NCBI RefSeq assembly: GCF_037023145.1
Contig: NZ_CP146092.1
Location: forward strand, 1-64,000
DNA: 64,000 nt
Origin: Ralstonia sp. RRA
GTDB taxonomy: Bacteria > Pseudomonadota > Gammaproteobacteria > Burkholderiales > Burkholderiaceae
Reading direction: 5' to 3'
Position numbers and translations under genes: made by a program. The stretch's first letter is position 1. Every line of letters begins with the position of its first letter. The notes beneath the pieces are model-generated. The model saw only the letters and a list, made by a program, of their open reading frames with translations, did not search any database and was not told the DNA's origin. This document shows, in pieces, positions 23,054-30,812 of this stretch.

Positions 23054-24118
23054 TCAACCCGGCGTCGTCCAACGCAATGGCTCTTCCGGCCCAATGCCGT
23101 CTTCGCGGCGCTTCTGGCCGCAATCACTAGCCCATTCCTCTGGGAATGTCGGCCACGTGCAAAGGCGCTCGGCCAAGCAATGCAGCGGCGCCCAGAGAAA
23201 TGTCATCAGGAAGGTCAGCCGTGTTTGCGCAGAGTTCTCCCCGCGTCCTTCAATTTCATCCAGCACGCGAGAAGCTGACAACTCCGTTTCCTCCAAATGC
23301 TGACTGGGCGTATGGAACCCCTTGCGTAGCCACTCATACGCATTGGGCTCGGGCACCTTGTCCATACCGTCTTCCATGAAGGTGCGGATGTACTGCCACA
23401 GCCCTTCACCCGCTAGCTTTGGGCCAACCCATAGCACGTCTTCACCCTTGCGCTCCGGGTCGTTCGCATCCAGTGCTGGCCAGTACAGCACCAAACCTCG
23501 CATACCGAACGGACCGCCGCCTCGTTCCTGCCGCAGCTGACGCGCAAACTTATCGTCGATCTGATCGGGGGTCATCTCACGCGGAGCGCACCAATTCACG
23601 TGTGCTTGAACGCGATCCCAGTCCAGGATGACATTGCCGCCGTACCGCTTCGGACGCAGGACGTAGACCTTACGCGTGGTGCGGTTGAATCGATAGCGTG
23701 CCCGGAGATCAGTAAAGAATGTCGGCGTGATGGAAACGCGCCAAAACAAGGCGGCAAAAATTACTGCGAAAGCAGTGATACCAGCAGCAATCAGCGAGTC
23801 GACCAGCCAGTCGCTGGAATTCACAACGATCCAAGTCGAGATGGCCACCGAGAATACCGGCAGCATGACCAGCAAAGTCGCCAGCAGAAGCAGAAGCGAA
23901 CGATCCTCTTCCCCCATGTTGGAAAGCTCGATGAAGTGTTCATTGCGATCAAAGAGCACTCGCATCCAACCAAGGCTTGGGCTCACAGATTTGCCTGCCC
24001 CGCCTCCAGAAGGCAAGGACAGCGAGGTGTACCGATTGATATCGGCAATGTATTCGACTGCCTCCTTTCTTCCTCGCTTCCTGATGTGTTGATGGAATGC
24101 CGCTTCGCAATCAAACAT
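23054..24118 (-). CDS. DUF6708 membrane protein linked to the VasX-like effector
   Basis: A 354-residue protein starting at ATG 24118, which has a GGAGAG ribosome binding site; an in-frame GTG at 24136 overlapping the effector stop is an alternative. Two transmembrane helices at about 74-99 and 107-129 form a hairpin. The soluble part contains the strand-rich YRFNRTTRKVYVLRPKRYGG and VILDWDRVQAHV, and near the end FPEEWASDCGQKRREDG, which I recall as characteristic of DUF6708 proteins. Such proteins are common directly downstream of BTH_I2691-type T6SS effectors, which suggests immunity or delivery, but the role is unproved. It precedes decayed or small frames at 22777-23038. Confidence 0.75.
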   Translation of the reverse strand: MFDCEAAFHQHIRKRGRKEAVEYIADINRYTSLSLPSGGGAGKSVSPSLGWMRVLFDRNEHFIELSNMGEEDRSLLLLLATLLVMLPVFSVAISTWIVVNSSDWLVDSLIAAGITAFAVIFAALFWRVSITPTFFTDLRARYRFNRTTRKVYVLRPKRYGGNVILDWDRVQAHVNWCAPREMTPDQIDDKFARQLRQERGGGPFGMRGLVLYWPALDANDPERKGEDVLWVGPKLAGEGLWQYIRTFMEDGMDKVPEPNAYEWLRKGFHTPSQHLEETELSASRVLDEIEGRGENSAQTRLTFLMTFLWAPLHCLAERLCTWPTFPEEWASDCGQKRREDGIGPEEPLRWTTPG

Positions 24119-24132
24119 ACCTACTCTCCAAA

Positions 24133-26910
24133 TCACCCACCTATTTCAGCTAACGCATCTGCCAAGTCTTTGGACATTTCATCCTCACTCTTGTGAGGCG
24201 TTTTCGGACTGCCTACCTTATGGAAGGGCTGCGCTTGTAGCCAATTTTCCCATGCCGTCCCCTTCAACTTAGCGATCACCGCTGTCATTGCCAAAGTCGC
24301 GACGGCACTCCAAAGGTTCAGACGAAGCAACCATTGTGGTGCGGTCACGAAGCGCGCTGCCCAGATCGTTCCGAACGCCGTGGTACCGCCGGTCACCATG
24401 CGAGCGAAATAGGCCTCCGCCAATTTGCTTCTCCCCTCTCCCGCAGCCGTCGTTGCATCGACGGCGTCCACAACCACCCCCACAATCATGCCAGCTGCCA
24501 CGTACCGTGCGGCACCGGCCTTCAATACCAACAGTTCCCTTTCTGCTGTGGCGCTCACCCCGGCCTTCTGCGCTTTCGAAAGCACGTCCGGCACTTTCTT
24601 GTAGACAGCCTTTTCGTAAAACTCCGCGCGCGTTTGCTTGAGCGTACCGACCATCGTTGACAACGCCGCAGTCAAGTCCGCCAACGAGCGCGGGTCTTTG
24701 CGCGAGTAGGCACGCGCAAGCGCAGGCAACACCGCCAGCGTATTCACCCCGCTCAGCACATAACCCACTCGCATTTCCTGCGCCGCGCTATCCGCTCCGC
24801 CGCGGTTGAAGAGATTTCTGGCCTTCTTCTGGATCGAATATGACAAGGAGTCAAGGACGCTTTTGCGCTGCTGGAGACTGAGATTGCCTTCGCGCAACGC
24901 CACAAGATGTGCGGCCGCCTTCGAGCCCAATCCGTTCACGAGCATCATCGCCTGCGCACGAGCAATCGTCGCTTCCAGCTTCGTGATCGGTGCCGCCTTG
25001 ACCTTGCCCACGACAGCAGCCAACAGAACTGCCGAACGCGTTTCCATTGCCGCCTTGCGGACTTCCGCAAACGCATCCCTTCCCTTCGTGAAGGCAGCAG
25101 CCTTGTCTTTACCAGCCTTGACGTCATCGATCGCCGCCATGATCTTGGCCGTCTCTTTGTTGATCTTGTCGGCGTTCTTGATCGTCTTGCTCAGTGCCTT
25201 GATCGCAGTCAACGCGTCAGCGTAGGCCTTCTGATCACGAGCGCCCTCCCGAGCGTCGGCTGGCACGGCTTCATCGACCGGCAACGGCTGGCTCAGTTGC
25301 TTGAGCGCACTCTCCATCTCCTGGCTGATCTCACGGTTGTTCAGGCTCAACATGCGCCACACCAGATTCTTCTTGTGCGGTGTAAAGGTATCGAGCGCGC
25401 CATACCACGCCCTGCCGCGCGGGCTGTTGTCCAATTGCAGCAGGATCGTACAGAGCTGGCCGGCACAGCGGTCTCCATCCCCCGTGTCCGGGGAGGCGGT
25501 TTCGCTGTATAGCCCGAGTGCCCGGTCCGTCAGGCTGTCGGCCTTGAGCCAAGAGACAAGGTCTTCGGCAATCAAGTTCATCTTGGCATCGCGATCGTCC
25601 AAGCGCTTCTTATGCAGATCGTCGAAATCGGTGAGAACCTTGAGGTTGCAGTAGTTTTCGACGCTCTCCTTGACCTTCGTACCAAGGGCCTTCACCGCGT
25701 CATCATGCTTGGCGGTTCGCTCGTCGATCTTCTTCTGAAGATCAGCCTGCCGACGGCGATTCAACTCCTGAATGCTGATGGTTTCGTAGGTGCCATCCGC
25801 CTTGCGAATCTTGACGGGTTGCCCGCTATCCGAACCTGGGTAGCGCTCCCCCATGTTTTCCCGGACTTCCCGCATGCGATCCGTCCCGTCTTCATAGTCG
25901 GCGACGGCCTTCTTTTCCATCGCCTCCTTGATGATCCGAATACCCTGGCTCGCACTATCCTTCCAGGCATTGCTGTAACCTTGCAGGTCTTTTTCGTTGA
26001 GCCACTGAACATAGGGGATCGCGGCGCTCAGATGATGCATGCTCAGTTCCTGGGCAATTCCAAGCGCATCTTCACAGGCCACCACCGCGCCCTTGTTGTC
26101 CTGCAGGAACTTTCGCATGCCTTCCAAACGTGGGCCGTGCGCCTTCTGATAGGTCGGCTGCGTCATGAGAATGCTGTGGACATCCTCCATGATCACGGGT
26201 GGAGCTTCAGGCATTGCGAAGACCTGCACATCGGTCTCTTCGACTTCATAGTTGCCCCAGGCGCGTTCCTGCGGGGACAGACCCATCAGGCCAAAGTACT
26301 GTTCGTTGCCCACTGTCTGCACTGCGGCGTCGGTCAACGCCGCAAACTCAAGCACCTGCTTGTCGAGCTGCGCCGGCTGCAGCGTGTCGGTCTGACTTGT
26401 GCTGCCCTTACACCAGCCTGCCACGTCAAAGCTCTGCATGTACTTGGCAGGATTCGGCTCGATCTCACTCTTGAGATACTGCGGGTCGATCGGGTCGGGA
26501 TGAAACACGTACCACAGCGATTTGACGTTCTTCGCGTCCGTCACCCAGGCCAGGCAGTTGTTGGCTTGCCGTGCATCACGTGCGCACACAATGACAGGTT
26601 TCGCATCGTCTAATTTCATCACTGGAAACTGATGCAAATAACCATGCGGGTGCACTGCGTAGCCTTGCCACTCCAACAAGCCATCGCGTTCAATGCGCAG
26701 GTACAGGTAGCCTGAACGCAGCATACGCACGCCGTAGCGTACCGTCTTGGCCTGAACGCCGCCGGGCTTGGTCTGCAGCTTGCCGACTGGCTTGAACTTG
26801 TCCAGAACGCTTAAACCATCGTCTCGCGAACTGTAGCCAACGGCATAGCGTGTAAACAAAATCGGCAAACCTTCTCGCTTGCACTGTCCGCACGGTTTCT
26901 CACAAGTCAT
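24133..26910 (-). CDS. T6SS effector of the VasX / BTH_I2691 type
   Basis: A 925-residue protein from ATG 26910, preceded by a GGAGAAGAG ribosome binding site; an ATG six codons upstream (26928) is possible. The N-terminus has the VasX N-region signature: a cysteine cluster (CEKPCGQC), GLPILFTRYAVGY, then YGVRMLRSGYLYL and GYAVHPHGYLHQFPV. The middle is long and helical (residues about 330-700). Near the C-terminus are several hydrophobic helices (about 820-840, 862-880, 885-905). This matches membrane-inserting colicin-like effectors of the VasX group, which dissipate the membrane potential of target cells. The start overlaps the end of the DUF4123 adaptor. Immunity is expected among the membrane proteins downstream. 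Confidence 0.82.
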   Translation of the reverse strand: MTCEKPCGQCKREGLPILFTRYAVGYSSRDDGLSVLDKFKPVGKLQTKPGGVQAKTVRYGVRMLRSGYLYLRIERDGLLEWQGYAVHPHGYLHQFPVMKLDDAKPVIVCARDARQANNCLAWVTDAKNVKSLWYVFHPDPIDPQYLKSEIEPNPAKYMQSFDVAGWCKGSTSQTDTLQPAQLDKQVLEFAALTDAAVQTVGNEQYFGLMGLSPQERAWGNYEVEETDVQVFAMPEAPPVIMEDVHSILMTQPTYQKAHGPRLEGMRKFLQDNKGAVVACEDALGIAQELSMHHLSAAIPYVQWLNEKDLQGYSNAWKDSASQGIRIIKEAMEKKAVADYEDGTDRMREVRENMGERYPGSDSGQPVKIRKADGTYETISIQELNRRRQADLQKKIDERTAKHDDAVKALGTKVKESVENYCNLKVLTDFDDLHKKRLDDRDAKMNLIAEDLVSWLKADSLTDRALGLYSETASPDTGDGDRCAGQLCTILLQLDNSPRGRAWYGALDTFTPHKKNLVWRMLSLNNREISQEMESALKQLSQPLPVDEAVPADAREGARDQKAYADALTAIKALSKTIKNADKINKETAKIMAAIDDVKAGKDKAAAFTKGRDAFAEVRKAAMETRSAVLLAAVVGKVKAAPITKLEATIARAQAMMLVNGLGSKAAAHLVALREGNLSLQQRKSVLDSLSYSIQKKARNLFNRGGADSAAQEMRVGYVLSGVNTLAVLPALARAYSRKDPRSLADLTAALSTMVGTLKQTRAEFYEKAVYKKVPDVLSKAQKAGVSATAERELLVLKAGAARYVAAGMIVGVVVDAVDATTAAGEGRSKLAEAYFARMVTGGTTAFGTIWAARFVTAPQWLLRLNLWSAVATLAMTAVIAKLKGTAWENWLQAQPFHKVGSPKTPHKSEDEMSKDLADALAEIGG

Positions 26911-28024
26911 GCGTCTCTTCTCCGGCATTCAGGCAGGCATGGAATGCGCTTACAAACCGCGTATCGGGGTCCGAACGCAATGCCTGCAAAGATTGGGTTA
27001 GCACGCGCGCCCAACGCGGCGCGCGCCAGTCGATCGAAGGCGGTACCTCACGGTAGCGAACGCTGCACCAAACGTAGTCTTCGAGGTTTTGACCGTCCAG
27101 GTTGAGCGATGCACCGGTCTCCAGCAATTGCTGCATCAGGCTTCCATCTGGCTGGCCTTGCTGCGGTATGCCGTTCTCTGCAAACCGCAACCAGATCTGA
27201 TTGCCAACAGGCGTCCAATGCGCTTGGCGCCATTGCTCAGCGTTCAACAACCGATTAAGCAGAATGGGGGCGGTAGGCTCCCCCCCTGGTGCAACAGATT
27301 TCTCTGCCTTGAACCATGCGAGTTCCGACAAAGAAATGTCGGCCTCGGTCGCAATCAATTCATCGGCGCCCCAAGGCTTCCACGGCTGCTCTAAAGACCA
27401 CCACGCCAGCACCGGACCCAACCAGGAGACGCGCTGGCCGCCCGAGAGCGCGGGCCATACCCGCTGCATAACTCGCGGATCCTGATAGCGAAACAGACGT
27501 ACCGTACGCCCTCCGGGTTCGTACTGAAAGCCAAGCCCCGCCAGATGCTGTGCGAGCGTGCGTGCGGAATCCCTACTGAACAGGACCGCACAGAGATGTT
27601 GCTTCACCAATCGTTGGTAGATCTTCTTGCCCGCGGTCTCCAGCCAGCCCGCCAAGAACTCTTGAGCACGCACCTCGGCAAAACTGCTGGCGCCTCCGTC
27701 CGGCAATGCGTAGGAAGGTAGGGGAACAAGGCAAGGCGCCTCGCCTTCTCGCCCGGCATAGATTTCATCAGGTACAGCGACGCGTGCTGCAGCCGCTTCG
27801 GGCCACGCCTCGGATACCGCAACTGCCAACGGGCTGTCGTCCCAGGTATCCAGCAACAGATAGGCTTGCAACGAGCGGCCATCTGCATCTCGTTGCCCGA
27901 GCATGTGATAGCCGGATGCAAGTTCGCGGCACAACTCCAGACAGCGAAGATCCGGCGCCGCGATGTCGGTATTGGCGTCTTCAGGCCACCCGCTTTCCAA
28001 GGCTGACAAAATGCGAAGCGTCAT
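26900..28024 (-). CDS. DUF4123 T6SS effector-loading adaptor (VasX-like island)
   Basis: A 374-residue second DUF4123 protein, divergent from the one at 5007-5948. Family features include LQAYLLLDTWDDSPLAVAV near the N-terminus and the block RTVRLFRYQDPRVMQRVWPAL, which holds the R-x-x-D-P-R signature. It lies between vgrG2 (17 bp gap) and the VasX-like effector (11-bp overlap with the preferred effector start), so it is expected to load that effector on VgrG2. The C-terminal half (from about 230) is the cargo-specific part. Confidence 0.85.
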   Translation of the reverse strand: MTLRILSALESGWPEDANTDIAAPDLRCLELCRELASGYHMLGQRDADGRSLQAYLLLDTWDDSPLAVAVSEAWPEAAAARVAVPDEIYAGREGEAPCLVPLPSYALPDGGASSFAEVRAQEFLAGWLETAGKKIYQRLVKQHLCAVLFSRDSARTLAQHLAGLGFQYEPGGRTVRLFRYQDPRVMQRVWPALSGGQRVSWLGPVLAWWSLEQPWKPWGADELIATEADISLSELAWFKAEKSVAPGGEPTAPILLNRLLNAEQWRQAHWTPVGNQIWLRFAENGIPQQGQPDGSLMQQLLETGASLNLDGQNLEDYVWCSVRYREVPPSIDWRAPRWARVLTQSLQALRSDPDTRFVSAFHACLNAGEETHDL

Positions 28025-28041
28025 ACAGCAACCTTACCTTT

Positions 28042-30801
28042 TCAGCGCGAAACCGATGCTGCACCCTGGGCTGCCGCATCGCCTTCCTGTGTACTGCATC
28101 CCTTGAGATTGCCGCTGGCCAAGCTGTTATTCACCGCCGCCCCACCCGGCCCCACAAACTGATGCCCCGCCCCCTTGAACGTCACCATCCCAGGCGCATG
28201 CAACTCGATCGTGCCATTGGTTACCTTGATCTGCGCACCCCCCGCATTGACCAGCACGTACTGCCTGGCCTCGGCCGTCACGCTGGCCTGCGTTGACGCC
28301 ACAGTCACAGCCTTCTCGGCCACGAGGTGGCTTTCACCCTTGAGACTGCTCAACCCCACCTTGCCGCTGGCGGCATGCATGGCGATACCCGGTGTGGCAT
28401 CCCCCGCCTGCCCGAGCGACTTGCCATGCGCGTACAGGCTCAGCCCATCGGCCACGGCGACGGATAGGTTGCCCCCCACCGCCACATTCGCATCCTGCTT
28501 GGCGGCAAGCGTCACCTGCGTACCGGCAACGATCACGGTATCGGCGGGCGTGGTGGTAACGATGCCCTTGGGCGCGGAGATCTGCAGATGCGGCTCGCTG
28601 TAGGCAACAGCCTCGGCACCTTCACCGGCGCTCTCGGTGTGCCGTAGAACGTCGGTGGTGTGACGCAATTGCTTGAGCGCAGGCAACTCCTTGGCAGCAG
28701 GCTCATCGGCCAGACCTGCTTTCTGCTTCTGCGCGGCTTCAGCCAGGGACTCGGCCAGATCGCTTGTCGCTTCGATCTGGCTGGCGGCGGCTTCACTGTC
28801 CTGCAATGCCGCATCGGTGCCGGCGCTGTGCGCGGTGAGCAAAAGGCCGGCGCCCGCGCGCACGCTGCCGCTGTCGTCGGTGGCCAGCGCGGCACCGTGG
28901 CCAAGATCCGCCTGACGCGCGCTGTCGATCTGTTCCTTGTGATGGCCCAGCACGAGGCCGGTGGCGGCCTGCGTGGTGCTGAGTTGCGTGCGGCCCTGGC
29001 CTGCCGTGTCGTCAAACACGAGCTGGTTGTAGCCCGATGTGCCTGCCTGGCTGCCCGCAAGCGCCTGGGTCTTGATGCCGGAGAGCACCGCGTTGTGAGC
29101 ATAGGCGCCTTGGCTCTTGCTGTCGCCGGCAAACCAGGCAGGTGCGTTGCCGGTAGCACCGGCCGCACCCGCCTGGTTCTGGTTGTACTGTGCGTCGGTC
29201 TGGCCGGTGCCGTTGTAGGCAGCGCCCACCACCACGGGCCGGTCGATGTCGCCTTGCAGGAATTCCACTAGCACTTCCTGGCCCACACGTGGCAAAGCCA
29301 CACCACCCCAGTTGGGGCCGGCCACCGGCGCGGCCACGCGCACCCAGGCACCCAGGCCTGCGCTGGCGCGTGCGTTGTCGTCGCCAGCCGGGTGGGACTG
29401 GCGGCTGGCAGAACGTGCGCCACGCTGCCAGTGGAATTGCACCTTGATGCGGTGGTCGCGGTCTGTATGCACCGGGCCATCGGCGCCAATCACGAGTGCG
29501 GTCTGGCTGCCGTTGACAGTCGGACGCGGGTGCAGTGCGCGGCCTTGCTCGTCGCTCTGCTGGGGGCGCACGGGCACACTGTCGCGCACGACGGTGAAGT
29601 GGTTGCGGTAGAACGTGGCGTCTTCGCCAGCGCCCTTGTTACTGCCGGCGCCAAGCACATCGCCATCCTTCAATGCCCCGAGCGTTTCGGTCAGCACCTG
29701 CCCGAAACGGTCGTTGAAGTTATTGCGTGCCTGGTGCGTCACGGCCAGCACGGCAAAGCGCTGGTCGCCCTCATCGTGATCAAAGTGGTCGGTCAGCTTG
29801 AAGCGCGTGCCGGTCGCCAGCGTACGCACGCTGCCTTCGCCATCGAACTGCTTGTCGCGCAGTTCCAGCGCTTCCATCATCAGCCGTGCGACACGCTGTG
29901 CCTGGTTGTTGTCTTCAAACCAGTATTGGCCGGGGTAGTCGGTATCCTGCAGCGTCAGTTGCGGGCCATCGCTGCCCTGCTGCTGGCCCCCAAGCTGCGC
30001 CGTGCGCTTGGCATTGGCGCGGTAGTCCCAGCTTGCGATCGACACGGCGTTGGCCTGCCAGCGGCGCGTGCCCTGCCAGCGGTCAATCACGTCTTCGGTG
30101 GCGGTGGTGTCCGCACGACCAAAGCGGATACTGGCTTGCGCGTTGTCGGTAAACACGTCATTGGCATCGGCGATGACCATGCGGTGCACGCCCAGCGCAT
30201 CGCCATCCTTGGCTTCGTGCTCGAAGAAGTAGAACAACCCCTCCTCCGCCAGCAGGCGCGTGACGAAATCGAAGTCGCTCTCTTCGTATTGCGTGATGAC
30301 GCTGCGACGCGTGTAGACCGCGCTGTCGCGCAGCGCCCAGCGCCACGCGGGCACCAGCCGCCCTTGTCCCTGGTAGTCACCAAACAGGCTGTCGATCACC
30401 TCGATGATCGACATGTCCTGGAACAGGAAGCTGTCGCGGCGGTAGCGCAGGAACGCGAGCCACGGCTCGATCACCAGCCGGTAGCGCACCAGGCCGCCGT
30501 TTGCACCGAGCTGCTCAAAGCGCGTGACGTGACCGTGGAACGGGCGCAGCGTGCTCCGGCTTTGCTGCGTAAGCAGATCGAGCCGCACCGGCTGGCCGAG
30601 CAGCTTGGTGGAATCGATGTCGGCGTTGTCGGACAGCGCCGTCAGTTCCAGCCGGAAGCCACCGGCATCCATATGCTCGGCGGCGTCCAGTTGTTCGGGC
30701 AGCAGCGCGTTCGGCCCCAGCGGCGTTTCCAGCCGCAGCAGGCGGTTGGCCTGGGTGAAGGCCGCGCGCAGCAGGTTTGCCAGCTCGGTCGAAGAGACCA
30801 T
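28042..30801 (-). CDS. vgrG: VgrG spike protein 2 (TssI) with DUF2345 domain
   Basis: A 919-residue spike with the gp27-like base (LLGQPVRLDLL, YEESDFDFVTRLLAEEGL), the OB-fold from about residue 450 (IKVQFHWQRGARS, VGQEVLVEFLQGDIDRP), GYNQLVFDDTAGQGRTQL at about 594, and the DUF2345 beta-prism to about 880. The tail (NSLASGNLKGCSTQEGDA) is short and unstructured, without an extra domain. It begins 11 bp after the clpV stop, so it is probably transcribed with the core minus-strand operon and in turn leads into the adaptor and VasX-like effector. Confidence 0.93.
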   Translation of the reverse strand: MVSSTELANLLRAAFTQANRLLRLETPLGPNALLPEQLDAAEHMDAGGFRLELTALSDNADIDSTKLLGQPVRLDLLTQQSRSTLRPFHGHVTRFEQLGANGGLVRYRLVIEPWLAFLRYRRDSFLFQDMSIIEVIDSLFGDYQGQGRLVPAWRWALRDSAVYTRRSVITQYEESDFDFVTRLLAEEGLFYFFEHEAKDGDALGVHRMVIADANDVFTDNAQASIRFGRADTTATEDVIDRWQGTRRWQANAVSIASWDYRANAKRTAQLGGQQQGSDGPQLTLQDTDYPGQYWFEDNNQAQRVARLMMEALELRDKQFDGEGSVRTLATGTRFKLTDHFDHDEGDQRFAVLAVTHQARNNFNDRFGQVLTETLGALKDGDVLGAGSNKGAGEDATFYRNHFTVVRDSVPVRPQQSDEQGRALHPRPTVNGSQTALVIGADGPVHTDRDHRIKVQFHWQRGARSASRQSHPAGDDNARASAGLGAWVRVAAPVAGPNWGGVALPRVGQEVLVEFLQGDIDRPVVVGAAYNGTGQTDAQYNQNQAGAAGATGNAPAWFAGDSKSQGAYAHNAVLSGIKTQALAGSQAGTSGYNQLVFDDTAGQGRTQLSTTQAATGLVLGHHKEQIDSARQADLGHGAALATDDSGSVRAGAGLLLTAHSAGTDAALQDSEAAASQIEATSDLAESLAEAAQKQKAGLADEPAAKELPALKQLRHTTDVLRHTESAGEGAEAVAYSEPHLQISAPKGIVTTTPADTVIVAGTQVTLAAKQDANVAVGGNLSVAVADGLSLYAHGKSLGQAGDATPGIAMHAASGKVGLSSLKGESHLVAEKAVTVASTQASVTAEARQYVLVNAGGAQIKVTNGTIELHAPGMVTFKGAGHQFVGPGGAAVNNSLASGNLKGCSTQEGDAAAQGAASVSR

Positions 30802-30812
30802 GGTGTGCTCGC

